A DNA stretch of 64,000 nt from Chrysoporthe austroafricana (lineage: Eukaryota; Ascomycota; Sordariomycetes; Diaporthales; Cryphonectriaceae), in assembly GCA_001051155.2 (NCBI GenBank), contig JYIP02000002.1, positions 4,037,583 through 4,101,582 of the forward strand. Direction: 5' to 3'. Shown here piece after piece: positions 48,511 to 59,938 of this stretch. The position numbers and the translations under genes were made by a program. The notes below the pieces were generated by a model. It made no database searches and was not told the DNA's origin. It worked only from the letters and a program-made list of their open reading frames with translations. Position 1 is the stretch's first letter, and every line of letters begins with the position of its first letter.

Positions 48511-49368
48511 ATGAGCACCAAATACTCACTCGGAGGCCTCACCGGCGCGCTTGGTGTGATAGGAGCTTGTACGTCCGCCCGGCTCGACAGGGTCGACAGT
48601 CGAGGGTGAAGTGTCGTTGCTAAATGCGTCTAGATATGCTCTTCACCGGCTCTGGCGAGTCCTTCAACGTGCGTCGATTCCCGACTTTCGTCCTTCTTCT
48701 GGTTCAGCGAGAACAATCGTCTGACGAGCTACGATACAGGTCGGCGCCTTCCTCGAGTCTATTTCGCCCGCAGCATACGGAAGCTTGGGCATCGGCCTCT
48801 GCATCGGCCTGTCGGTCGTGGGGGCAGCATGGTATGGGGACTAGCCTGTGTGGTATTTGGGAGAAACACAGTCTGTTAACAACAAGCTAGGGGCATCTTC
48901 ATAACCGGCTCCTCGATCGTCGGCGGCGGCGTCCGCGCCCCGCGCATCCGCACGAAGAACCTCATCTCCATCATTTTCTGCGAGGTCGTCGCCATCTACG
49001 GCGTCATCATGTCCATCGTCTTCTCCGCCAAGCTGGCCGGCGTCCAGGGCGCTGAGCTCTACGATGCCAAGACGTACTATACAGGGTTCGCGCTGTTCTG
49101 GGCTGGGCTGACGGTGGGCATGTGTAATCTGATCTGCGGTGTCGCGGTCGGCATCAACGGCAGTGGTGCGGCGCTGGCGGATGCCGCCGACCCTACGCTG
49201 TATGTGATCCCAGTATCAAGAGAAATGTCTTACGAGTGCATACTAAGAGTGCGTCGCAGGTTCGTCAAGATCTTGGTCATCGAGATTTTCAGCTCTGTCC
49301 TCGGTCTGTTCGGGTTGATCGTAGGCTTGCTCGTCTCCAGCAAGGCGACGGACTTCGGCGAGGCGTAG
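48511..49368 (+). CDS. vma16: V-type proton ATPase proteolipid subunit c''
   Basis: A proteolipid of the membrane V0 ring that carries protons into the vacuole and other acidic compartments. Five exons: 48511-48568, 48634-48668, 48740-48831, 48891-49199, 49260-49368, giving 200 aa. The hydrophobic helices are [20 protein letters not shown], then [40 protein letters not shown] with the proton-carrying glutamate in FCEVV, then [16 protein letters not shown] and the last helix [17 protein letters not shown]. The length and extra N-terminal helix distinguish c'' from c and c'. Intron density is high, with a 35-nt exon 2. Identity is firm. Confidence 0.95.
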
Positions 49369-50036
49369 GGCATGGAGCGACAAAAGCGAGCGAAGTTTGG
49401 ATTGTACGAGTTCATTATCGGATCCAAGAAGGCTGTGACCCGTTGGAGGTGTTGCCTGATCAAATTATCATCGTCACATTTCAAGGCGTTTGGGGGAAGC
49501 ATAAGAGTAGGAAGCCATCAACTTTTCATGTGTACACTACGATCTTATAAAGCATCGAAAAGAACCCATCACATACCAGCGCTTTAGCATTGTTGCCTCT
49601 AGACCCGTGATTTGGCTCGCCAAAAACCGAGTGCTAGGTCATCCTTGCCCAATGTTTTATCCCCCCCCCCCAACTAAAAAATAAAAGCGTCATACACTGG
49701 TCTCGCGTTGTTGTCTGGCTCGTGGCAGAGAACAAAATATCGTCTGTCGTAAGAGTATCAATTAGCATACCGAAACTGAGGTCCAACGCAGCCGCCGTAG
49801 AAGAGACGAACTCGTCCACACATGCTTATAAAAGCACGTACAATACATCTTCGACCCTAGTATTCGGGATCGACTAGATAAGACTGAGCAGTTCTGGGGT
49901 GTCTCAAGCCACCAAGGCGGGTGAACAGGGAAGCTGAACCATCACATATGTTTCCTCGGAAAACCAAAGAACGCGCAATGACTTAAGGACACCTCGAATA
50001 CTCATCATCGAGAGAATTCGGACCCGTGGCCGCCTT
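49369..50036. other. Convergent 3' flanks of vma16 and an unknown gene
   Basis: About 670 bp without coding evidence. A C10 run lies at about 49662-49671. Confidence 0.4.
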
Positions 50037-51887
50037 CTAGTCCCGCCACTTGGACCGAGATCCGCGAGTCTGCCGGCCGCATGGACTGGACCCGTCATCA
50101 CTCAGACGATCGGGCAGCTGGCCGGTCTGCCCACGGAGCTTAGTCGGGCTTCCAGTCGATTCCTGAGCAGGATGAACCCGATGACGAGCACTGGTGGGAG
50201 TGGTACCCTGCTTGCAGTCCCTGCGCATAGCACTGTGACTGCGCCTGGTCCTTCTGGAATCCTGCCCTGAAAGAGTCGTTTGAGTTGACTGGCGCAGGTG
50301 AGCCATCGGGGCCGCCTGATCTTCCTCAGGAACGTAAGTGTTAGAAGCGGATTTGGTTTCGGAATTGGGCTGAACCCTAGAAGGAGGCTTAAAGTCGGCC
50401 ATGGATAGACGACCAATCGGTGTGGCCGGTTTACCAGGAGGAGGCTGAAAATCGGCTACGGATAGATGCCTAAACGGTGTAGCCTGGTCACCAGAGGAAG
50501 GTTGGAAGCTGGCAGCAGATAGACGTCCGGAGTGGATAGACTGCACGTCAGCAGATGTCTGAATGCCAGAAGCGGAAGAATCGACGGCATTCAGCTGATC
50601 TCCATCAGGGGACGAAGCTGTCGTGGTGAATTTCTTCTCGCCGGTGGTTGATTTGACTTGGCGGTCCAACTCAGCTCTGGCAGGTGTTGTCTTGCCCTTC
50701 CTCTGCCTAGCCTTCGTTTTGCACGACTCATTTCGCAGGGTCAACTTGGACCGTTTTTCGTAGTCCTTGGTCCAAGTCTCTAGAAGTGCGATTGGGTCAG
50801 GCCGGTTGTCCCTGGAGACGACGTCCTTCTCTTCGATTTGATTCTGCGAAGGCGAGACGAGATTCTCCTCGGGTTCCTTGTCCTTGGCTGTCTGAGGGTC
50901 CTCGAAAGACGGCGAGCGTGAGGCCCGAGTAGTGAGTTCGTTTTTCGTGAATTCAGGTGTCGCCGTGAGTGTCGTCAGAGTCGAAATTGAAGACTCCGAG
51001 GCTTTGCGCGCAGCTTTTGGCTGCTCGCGCTCCTGGATTACCTCAACCTGCAACTTTCTGGCTGTCTCTTGGAATCTCTGGATTACACTGGAGTAGTACT
51101 GATAGGTCATGCCCCTGTTCTTGAAGACGGTACTGCTCAAGCCAATGTCAGTCCTATGCTACCGTATCATGCCAGGATATTTGGGGAACTTGCTCGTAAA
51201 GCGTACGGAGGTTAAATCTGTGCTTGATGTTACTGGCAATGACTCGTTTGTCTGCGGATGTAATGCCGCCTTGACAATTGAGGTCGTTCAGGACTCCCTC
51301 GATGGATGTTGACACGTCAAGCCCTGCCAACTGGCCAGGGACTCGAAAAGGCTGCATTCTCCGAAGCTGAGCCCATGTCGAGATGATGACTTGTTTCGGA
51401 AAGCGTAAAAAATCTCCTTGGTATAACGACGCACTCCGGAACTGATCTGCAATGCCAAGGAGGTAGGGGACAGTGCCAAAACAAGCGTCGACTATGAAGT
51501 ACGGTGCGGGATCTTGTGAATTGAACATGCCCGGCGCGTAGCGCAGGGTCTGGTCTGCATCGTATTGCCTCTCTTTTGGCTGAAAAGGCAGCTATAACGC
51601 GACTGTGTGAGTGTGATTGCAAGACCGTAAGTTAGATAGCGAAGACTGACCTTGAACGTGTCGACACATACGGAACAGAATCCTACCAAGCCCGTGAACT
51701 GGGAGGATTTGGGAGGCTCATCTTCATCAGGTCCAGACCAGTCAAGTGATCTCTCAAAGATGTCGGGGACGCAGAGCCGGAGAGCTCCCCATCGTCCCGC
51801 GAACCAGATAGCCACGGAGCAGAGTTCGCGGCACTCGATGGTCCAGTGGTCACAGCCGTTGAACTTATAGTAATCGAAATGACACAT
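50037..51887 (-). CDS. Unknown protein: Cys-containing N-terminal region, repeat-bearing disordered C-terminus
   Basis: Minus-strand exons: 51887-51651, 51591 to about 51160, then about 51140 to 50037. I recognise no named domain. The start was placed at MCHFDYYKFNGCDHWTIECR; an in-frame ATG at 51978-51980 would add 31 residues. The first exon has several Cys/His residues ending in GFCSVCVDTFK, which could bind metal. The middle (QYDADQTLRYAPGMFNSQD to TLYEQVPQIS) looks folded and mixed alpha/beta. The C-terminal about 350 residues are disordered, Ser/Thr/Lys/Gln-rich, and contain three imperfect copies of a 22-residue unit (LSxADFxPPxGxxATPxxR). The splice between exons 2 and 3 is not resolved: no clean donor gives the right phase, so a split into two genes or another tiny exon is possible. 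Confidence 0.55.
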
Positions 51888-52181
51888 TCTTCTCAATTGC
51901 CAATGAATTGGTAAGTAGTTCGTAGAATGGACATACGGTGTGGTCGAATTTTGGGAGAAGACCTTGTTGACGGAGTGCAACTAGTCTCCTGCTGCTTGTT
52001 GTTGTGGAGAAAGGTGGTGGGATATGAATGAAAATTTACAAACAAGAGATGGTGAAAAGGTGTGAACTCTTATGGACTTTGCACATCATCGATCGATTCT
52101 TGCCCCCGTCAGATGACCTAGCTCCACGATATTATTTGTAGGCAGTGAGATGGAGTAACGGCGTCCAAGACACTCACTCCA
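51888..52181. other. Intergenic region upstream of the unknown gene
   Basis: About 290 bp between two minus-strand genes; promoter expected, nothing else seen. Confidence 0.35.
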
Positions 52182-54316
52182 TTAAAGATCGACCCTCACA
52201 TTGCTCATTAGCAGAGCCTCAACCTTTGTGCCTTTCTGCAGAGACCCAGACCCTTTTGGCATACACAAAAGAGCGTTTGCTCCTTTCAGACTCCCAACTC
52301 GAGAGCTCCGCTGCCCTCCGGTGCTAGTTGCCGAGAGACCACCATCGCTATTAACGATCACGATGGAACGGTGATATTCAGGCCTTTCTGGATCCAACTT
52401 GAATTCGTGCGACAAGGTGACAGGAACTTTGGTCAGCCCAACGGGTGATACTCCAGACATCGCATACAGAGATGGCAGGACGAAGAGATGGAAAGTAACC
52501 AGAGCCGAGGCAGGGTTGCCTGGGAGAGAGAAGATCACCTTCGAGACGCGCTCCCCGTCATTATTCTTGACCGGTACCGTGGCGAAGGTCGTGGGCTTGC
52601 CAGGTTTCATGTTCACTCGACCAAAATGAATCGTTCCTCCGAGAGATCTCTCGATGGTCGGTTTTAAAAGATCAAGCTCTCCCATGGACACCCCTCCGGT
52701 GGTGATGAGAAGGTCTGCCTGTCGCATTCCATTCCTCAGGGTCTCTTCCAAAGTACCGGGTTTGTCGCTGGCGATGCCCAGGTCGATGACTTCGTACCCC
52801 AATTCCTTCGCTGCTGATATGATGGTAGGTCTGTTTGTGTCTCGCACCTCTCCTAAGCGAAGGTCTCCAGGCCGATCATGGTTGACAATTTCATCGCCTG
52901 TCGACAGCACACCGATGACTGGTCGACGGTATGTCTTGACGGTAGACGTACCAACAGCAGCCAAGAGACCAATTTCACCCCCGACCGCAGACACTTGTTC
53001 TCCCTTCCGGAGGATGACCGAACCCTCCCTGGTGTCACTGCCTACCTCACGTATGTTTTCCCCCTTCTTCACTCCGTCAGCCAGAATCTCGACCTCTTTT
53101 TCTTCTAGCCCGTCGTCAGTCATAGTCTTTAATACTGTGTCCTCAACCATAATAACAGATGTTGCACCAGGCGGCAAGGGAGCGCCCGTTGTTATCCTTG
53201 CGATCTCTCCCTCCTTCAGTGCGCGGACTTCCCCGGGAGCGGCATGGGACACGGCAGTGACGGGGAATATTCCCTTCATGTTGCCATCCTCGGGAACGAC
53301 AACAGCATATCCGTCAACGATGCTGGCACGGAAGGCAGGCACATTTTCGGCGGCCTTGACATCTTCTGCTAGAACGGCGCCGACCAGATCTGAGTTCACT
53401 CTGGACGAGACAATCATAGGTGCTGGAGAGTGCTCGTTGATCAGGGACAGTGCCTTTTCGACGTCCAGCATGGGATATGGCGACGATCTGTGTCTCCGGG
53501 TAGGGCCGAGACTTGGGTCATTCGACATTTGATTCTCGTTGGGTTTCGTGTGTCTGACGAGTGCGCCGTGTCCGTGTGCATGACCTTGGCCATGGCTGTG
53601 TCCATGATGGTGGCCATCGGAGTGGCCGTGAGAGTGCGAGTGGCTGGCCGAACTGATTCCAGCGTCCTTCTCAAGCTTCTGCACCCCTCCAGCATGAAGA
53701 GTCCGTGAGTCGCCACCGGCAGCCTGAAGGCAAGCATGAGGTACTGTCTTGATAACAGCTTGAAGATTCTCCTTGGCCCCTTTTGGGGAGCCTGGAACAG
53801 TTATGATGATGGTCTTGTTTCTCACTCCGGCCACTGGTCTTGACATCATCGCAACTTATATCACATCGTCAGTATGACGACAAGAAAATTTGAACACGGT
53901 GACTTACAAGGAGTTACACTTAGCGAGGCAGCTAGCATGCCATAGACGAGGCCGGGTGCATGCTTATGGATGAGAGGAGAGATGGCCTGATAGCATATTA
54001 GACGACTCCGTCCAAGATATATTGTGTGAGCGGTTCCAGAACAGACCTCTGGTGTCTGGTCCGCCGTGGTAAAACCAGTGCCTCCCGTTGTGACTATCAG
54101 GTTGACGCTGTTGACCTCACTATCTGTCCATGTCTTGATCTGCCCTTGTATCTGCTCGAAGTCGTCCGGCACTATCTTGACATCAACGACATCCCACCTG
54201 CCAGCTTCTTCCTCATCGAAAACGGACCAGAGACCCTTCTCGGAGCTGTCCTGAGACAATCCTTTCGAAACGCTCGTAGAGATGATGAGAATGGCAGCTT
54301 TAAGTGAATTACTCAT
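52182..54316 (-). CDS. cnxE: Molybdenum cofactor biosynthesis protein, MogA-MoeA fusion (gephyrin type, cnxE)
   Basis: This protein adenylylates molybdopterin (MogA/G domain) and inserts molybdate (MoeA/E domain), the last steps of molybdenum cofactor synthesis needed for nitrate reductase. Three exons on the minus strand: 54316-54047, 53986-53908, 53854-52182, giving 673 aa. The G domain comes first (about 1-165): LKAAILIISTSVSKGLSQDS, NLIVTTGGTGFTTADQTPEA, NKTIIITVPGSPKGAKENL. A His-rich linker (about 185-215) carries at least a dozen histidines in HSHSHGHSDGHHH-like runs. The E domain follows: FRASIVDGYAVVVPEDG, ARITTGAPLPPGATSVIMVE, GVLSTGDEIV, LLITTGGVSMGELD, VIFSLPGNPASALVTFHLFV. The order G then E matches fungal cnxE and animal gephyrin, whereas plant Cnx1 is E then G. 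Shares a 340 bp divergent promoter with pop5. Confidence 0.94.
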
Positions 54317-54656
54317 CTTGAACCCAGTCAGACTGCCCCAAGCAGGGATCCTAGAACTCAAAGAGTCGCCAAATAGTCACTATAGCTATCGAGGTATTGT
54401 TGTCAAAATATCAAAGGAAACTTGGACTGGTTGCGTTGGGCAGTGAAAAATGTCGATGGTGATTCACTAGGCTCTCCCCGCTTTTGAGGTTGTTTGTGAT
54501 ACAGCGACAGCAGGGGTGTAGCCACCCATATTTAGCGCCCTGGGTGTTGACAAAAGCTCTGAAGATCGACTCTCGATAAAAGCTTCACACAGACTTCTTG
54601 ATCGACAACACCACCGTCAACCTTCTCCCACGCCTCCTAGGACATAGAAAAGCACA
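54317..54656. other. Divergent promoter region, cnxE and pop5
   Basis: 340 bp between head-to-head starts. Any regulatory elements here were not assignable by eye. Confidence 0.4.
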
Positions 54657-55375
54657 ATGGTTCGAGTGAAGGAGCGTTATCTTCTGATAAACATTCTCTA
54701 TCCAGAAGGCGCTCGAGATCTGTCAAAATCGAACCTGCCTGACATTCTGGTGTACAATCAACCAACCACAGACGCATTTACTGCCTGGACTTTGATACAC
54801 GCTGTTAAGGCTGAGGTTACTAATCTCTTTGGAGATTATGGCGCTGGAGCTATCGAGCGTACTCTCAGAGGCATGCAAGGTTTCTCCGTTCATACGAGCC
54901 CCTCGACTTTCATTCTGTTTCCCTGACCACAGGGCAATTGCTGCTGCTGCCTATCCACTACTATTATGCTGCTTCGCTCACGTCCGCGCATCGATCTCCC
55001 TCACCGATACTGACCGTCGTCGCAGTGAAGTACCTGTCGAATGCCACATCGACGTGCATCCTGCAATGCTCGCGCGACCACTACCGCCTAGTCTGGGCAG
55101 CTCTAACCATAATGGACCGGGTGCCTACTAAGCGTGGTCCTGGCAGTCCATGTGTCCTTCGTGTCGTGCGCGTCAGCGGGACTATCAAGAAGGTCGAGCA
55201 GGAAGCGGTCCGTAGAGCGAGACTGTTAATCATCGCCGCAGAGGACGAAATGGCTGGCAAGGGATCCGACGCCCTCAGCTCTCTCTTTGGGGGCAAAGAC
55301 TCGACGAACGAGGTGGCCATGGTCGACGTTGACAACGACTCATTTTCTGAAGCAGACCTCGACGATGAAGATTGA
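54657..55375 (+). CDS. pop5: Ribonuclease P/MRP protein subunit Pop5
   Basis: Pop5 is a core protein of RNase P (tRNA 5' maturation) and RNase MRP (rRNA processing). Two exons, 54657-54879 and 55026-55375, give 190 aa. The start MVRVKERYLLINILYPEG, the segment LFGDYGAGAIERTLRGMQVK spanning the junction, and the RDHYRLVWAALT stretch fit the family. The C-terminal tail is acidic (FSEADLDDED). The intron donor is GTTTCT, a weak but usable site, chosen because it restores phase and homology. It ends 6 bp before the stop of gpn2 on the other strand, so the two 3' UTRs must overlap. Confidence 0.93.
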
Positions 55376-55381
55376 TACTTC

Positions 55382-56550
55382 TCATTTCCCCTTGCGCACC
55401 ACTTTCACGCCGCTATCGACAAGTGGCATGGGCATGTCGTCGAACTCATCGTATCCATTATCGGTCGAAGCCATGGCTTCCGCTTGAGCCTCGCGGAGCT
55501 TCGCCTGCTCTTCCTCCTCCTTGGCCTCGATTTCGTCGTACGCATCCTTTTGGTCCACCCACCGCTCTTGGATGTCCTGGACCTGGAGCAGGGACGACTC
55601 ATTACGCATTGCGACCTGCCACACCGTGTCGTTGGCACCCTCGGCGCCTCCAAACACATAGCCGCTAGCTCGGTCAACCACCCGCAGGAGATGCATCATG
55701 CTCTTCTTGTTCTCAACAGCCAGGACTTCAAACTGGACCATCGCGAAGCTCTCTACTAGGTTTGCGACAGCTTCGTTCAGAGCTTTGAATTTCTCACTGC
55801 GCAGTGCAGGAGACTCCTGCTCCAGGCTTGGAAGGAGATAGGAGAGGTCTTGGACTTCAGTGTAGAAGTCAAGGTTGAATGGTAAGGCATCATATTCGGC
55901 GACCTTGTCGATCTTGGTCAAGACGTTTATGTGAGGGAGATCCATCTGCATCATGGCTCGGAGGGCAAGGAGGAGGTTCGAGATGTAGAGAGAGGGTTGC
56001 GTCACGCAGAAACTGTCAGAAAGGTGTAAAACGACCAACTACGCCCTGGTCAGCATAGACTCCCGAGGGCAGGCTGTTGCGCTTGTTAGACGTACCCTGA
56101 ATCCTATCTTCTGGAGTTTGAAGAAGATGTTCCGCAGCGAATTGTGATGCGTATACAGCTCGACCTGGCCAGGGCAATCAAATAAGATATAGTCTTCCCC
56201 GAGCTCTTTTAGGCCTTCCTCCAGCCACTCAAAGTTATGCTCAAGCTCCTCAAGTGCATAAAGAACTCCGCCGTTCGGTCCTAGGTTGTCGTTTCCCATA
56301 ATCTCTTCCAGCGTCACGAGATCGCGGATGTCGAGAGCGCATGGGTAGTTCGTCTTGTCGTTTGCGGGATCTAGGTTGACAACAGAGCATGATCGTCCTA
56401 TTGCGCCCATGAACTGGTGCACTGCAGGCGACATGCATCAGTCAGTCTTGACCATCTTCGAGTCGGCGCACTGGATGAGGACTTACTGCCGTCGCAATAG
56501 GTACTCTTGCCCGCACCGGGACTTCCCAGCACAAGCTGGGCAAAAGGCAT
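55382..56550 (-). CDS. gpn2: GPN-loop GTPase 2
   Basis: GPN GTPases act in assembly and nuclear import of RNA polymerase II and III. Three exons on the minus strand: 56550-56487, 56421-56096, 56038-55382, giving 348 aa. The P-loop GSPGAGKST is in exon 1, the DPAN switch in exon 2, and the GPN motif is seen in NLGPNGGVLYALEELE. The DCPGQVELYTHHNSLR switch II, LTKIDKV, and a charged C-terminal helix follow. Gpn2 is separated from Gpn1 and Gpn3 by this MPFAQLVLGSPGAGK start and length, though this is a judgement by eye. Head-to-head with bub3 and tail-to-tail with pop5, 6 bp apart. Confidence 0.92.
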
Positions 56551-56839
56551 CTTGATATGAAGACAGAAGAGGCTTTCCCCAAAGTTGAACTGTCACGCCC
56601 TGGTCTATTTTGTCGCAAGAAGCCAAAAGAGGAGTGACGTTGAAGGTTATTGCAGCCAGTAGATTGCCCCTCCATTACCACGCGGGACCGAGAAAATGGC
56701 TGCAGGGATTACAAACACTAAGAAGCTGCCCCCTGTCGCCGCTGCAACCACCACCCATGTGAAGATCAACAGAGGTCCAACTTCGCCCCAACTGCTTTTT
56801 GAACTTCCATCATCCTACTCGAAACTTCAGTCTCCAAAG
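56551..56839. other. Divergent promoter region, gpn2 and bub3
   Basis: About 290 bp. An in-frame upstream ATG for bub3 at 56696 lies inside this interval; if used it would add 48 residues and shorten the shared promoter to 145 bp. Confidence 0.4.
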
Positions 56840-58018
56840 ATGGCTCCAGGTATGCACACGGGTCCCAGACCGCAATCACATACGGACAGCTAACGTAGCG
56901 CTGCAGCAACACAATTTGAGGTAGCGCAGCCGCCCGACGACGCCGTGTCGCGCGTCGTCTTTGCGCCAGACTCGTCGACGAAACTCCTCGCGTCCTCGTG
57001 GGACAGACACATCTACCTGTACGACATTGAGGATGGCGATTCCCCGTCAGCGCGGCTTGTGCGGCAATTCGAGCACCGCGCGCCGGTGATGGACGTGTGT
57101 TTCGGCGGCAGCGACGACGAGGCTTTCACGGCCGGGCTGGATCACAGGGTGATAAAGTACGGGAAGAGTTTCGGTCCGGTGTGGATCTGATTATAGAGGC
57201 TGACGGGAGACTACCCCAGGATCGATCTCGAGACGGGCGAGCAGACCGTGATGAGCGAGCACACCAAACCTGTCCGATGCGTCGTCTACGACCCAGAACA
57301 CCAGATCCTCATCTCCGCCTCGTGGGACAGCACCCTCCACTTCCACAACCTCGCCGCGCCCGGCAGCCCGCCCGCGGTCGTCTCGCTCCCCGGAAAGCCC
57401 CACGCGATGGCCGCCTCCCCGACAAAGGTCGTGGTGGCCATGACCGCGCGGCTGGTTCACATCTTCGACCTCCCCAGCGTCGCGAAACAGCTCCTCTCCG
57501 GTGCCGCCGACATCAGGCCCTGGCAACAGCGCGAGTCCTCACTGAAGTTCCTGACCCGCGCCGTGGCGTGCATGCCCAATGACGCCGGGTATGCTACGTC
57601 TAGCATCGAGGGGCGTGTTGCGGTGGAGTGGTTTGAGGACAGTGCCGAGTCGCAGGCGCGGAAGTACGCGTTCAAGTGCCACCGGCAGGCGGCGCCCGAG
57701 GAAGAGGGTGGCGGCGATGTTGTATTCCCCGTCAACGCGCTGGCTTTCCATCCAGTGTACGGCAAGACATTTGCGAGCGGCGGTGGCGACGGAACGGTCG
57801 CGCTGTGGGATGCCGAGGCCAAGAGGCGGATGAAGCAGTACCAGAACTTCGGAAACAGCGTGGCGAGTCTATCATTCTCCAAGAACGGGAAGTTTGTTGC
57901 AGCGGGAATATGTCCTGGTTTCGAGACGGGTCAGGAGGAGTATAGCGGTGCTGGGCAGACCAAGATCATAATTAGGGAGTTGAGTGAGACAGAGGCCAGA
58001 GGCAAGGGGGCAAAGTGA
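56840..58018 (+). CDS. bub3: Spindle assembly checkpoint protein Bub3 (WD40)
   Basis: Bub3 is a seven-bladed WD40 propeller that brings Bub1 and Mad3/BubR1 to phosphorylated Spc105/KNL1 at kinetochores. Three exons: 56840-56849 (10 nt), 56907-57156, 57220-58018, giving 352 aa. The start MAPATQFEVAQPPDDAVSR and blades such as LLASSWDRHIYLYDIE, ILISASWDSTLHFHNL and TFASGGGDGTVALWDAEAKR are present. GRVAVEWFED, the Bub3/Rae1 family motif, is also there. Exon 1 has three codons plus one base, so the start depends on a very short exon. An alternative upstream ATG at 56696 would add 48 residues, which is less likely. Confidence 0.92.
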
Positions 58019-58553
58019 GAATATACCATTTTCAGTTGCGATAACCGAGATACAGACCATGGCTTTGCACTGCGACTTGCAAGTTTTACAAATGGCACGC
58101 GAGGTAAGGAACCCGCGTTTCTATCCACATACTACTTCACCAGAGATCTTGTCATTAGTGGAGCAGAAAATAAGATGGCTGATTTTCGTTCGAGGTAGGC
58201 TAGCTATCGAGTGAAATAGTGCTGCAAGAGATATGTTCAACTTGAGGCAAGGGCGACATCACCCGCAAATAAGGCTCACATCGCCTTGTCTTTACTCTCA
58301 TTTTCCTTCTCGATTTTCAATGTGTTACTGACTCGTCGTCCAGTCCAGTCCATTTTCCATCATACTGCTGACAATGAACCCAGGCGATCAAGGCTGTCGG
58401 TCTTCAGTAGACCTTCGCGGGGGTGTCCGATACGCGAGTTACCGTTCGCAGCCATTCTTGAGAGTCCGGACGGAGAGTGAGGGTCGCTCCACCGTAGTCT
58501 GACACGTTCAACATCGGCTTTGGAGTCAGTGGACCATCCAGCATGTCATCCTC
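58019..58553. other. Convergent 3' flanks of bub3 and an unknown gene
   Basis: About 535 bp between facing stops. No RNA gene or repeat was recognised. Confidence 0.35.
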
Positions 58554-59938
58554 CTAGAATTCGCCCTGCTTCTTAGATGATGCGTCCTTCACTCCAAGCT
58601 CCGGAGTGTCTGTGCGTGGAATGATCATAGGATCGACATCGTCATCAGCATCATCGTCAACAACCAAAAGATCGACCTCCTCCTCTTCCTCATTGTCGTA
58701 AGATAAGCCTATTCCATCATCTCCATCCTCTTCTCCAGGATAAACAAGGAGATCGAGGGGCTCATCGGCGTCATCAGGCAGAATCTCGCTGACGCGACGC
58801 TTCGAACGACCACTCGTGGGGCTAGGCCCGAAGTTGGGCTCGTTGATGTCGAGTGTCTCCACAGGATCTTGTGACTCAATATTGAATTGCGAAGCACTGA
58901 AGTGCTGTCTCTTGCTCCATAGACTTGTATTTGTGACAGGACGCGGTTTCTTCTGTCCTCTAGGCCAGGTTGGGCCCTCCATCTTCTGGGTAGGGGGTCC
59001 CTTCTGTGTCAGCTCAAGACGGTCGAGGTGTGTGATTGAGGCGTTCCTGATTCTGCGGCCTTTCATCGAGTAGGGACTGGGTCGTGCTTCTTCGTGGGTG
59101 AAGCCGTCACCGATGCGCTTGGTCACCCTGAAGCTGTTGCTAATCCGTGTGCCTTTGCCTTGGTCTGCTCGAAGCTGGGGAACGACTTTAAACCCTGGTG
59201 GAAGAGTAGGCTTGCCAGCGACGAGGAACCGATCCTTGTTCTTCGACATCTGATCGACGGGCGTGGACGAGAGCAGTGTGAATCGCTTGATACGGGCCTT
59301 GTAGGAAGATGCGGGGCTCATACTATCGAGCCACTCTTCGAACTCTGAGGATGCTAGACAAGACGTTTTAGTAAGTGGCTCAAATCTTGTTACCGGGATC
59401 CAACCTTACCTTCGTCGTCGTCCGACTCCTCCGAGCTCTCTTCCTCTGGAACAGCAAGCTCAACCGTAAGATTCTTAACAGAGCTCGTGTATACGTTAGA
59501 CTCGCTCTCATCCCCATCTCGCTTGCCGACCTGCTTTTCTCCTTCGTGTGCGTAACCTGATGCAGCGGTTGGGTCATCATCTACCTCTGAGGGCACGACC
59601 TGGTCTCGAGGACCACCAGCATGTCGTTGGAATATGGCAGGAGCGGACGAGCTGAAATGCTTAAGGAACATTTCGGTTGGTGTCATATCGCCGGCAACGC
59701 CAACAACTCTCTTCCGCTTGCGAGCCAGGGTGGACTGATGCTTCACGGCTCCTTCTTTGCCCCGGACAGGATCCTCCATGGGGTCTGTCGCGGCAGGTTG
59801 TTTCAACGTTGACGCTGGCTTGCTGGTCGATGCAGAAGCTGTGGCTCGGCGCTTGAGACCACGGCGAGAGTAGGTCTTCAGCGGGAGCTTGGCAGTGAAA
59901 GAAAGGGCTGCCTCCGGGGCAGTCTCGTCTCCAGACAT
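58554..59938 (-). CDS. Unknown acidic, probably nuclear protein
   Basis: Two exons on the minus strand, 59938-59410 and 59353-58554, give 442 aa. No recognised domain. The N-terminus is basic with likely nuclear-localisation motifs (RRGLKRR, ARKRKR). An acidic patch (EEESSEESDDDEGK) precedes a conserved-looking block (EFEEWLDSM then ARIKRFTLLSSTP). The remainder mixes basic patches with long acidic runs near the end (DNEEEEEVDLLVVDDDADDD). The intron interrupts the frame between the acidic patch and the WLDSM block with a clean GTAAGG donor. The composition suggests a chromatin or nuclear-assembly factor, but that is inference only. Confidence 0.7.

Noticed and set aside
52654..53532. Plus-strand frame of 292 codons
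   Set aside because: Antisense shadow of the MogA-MoeA gene.
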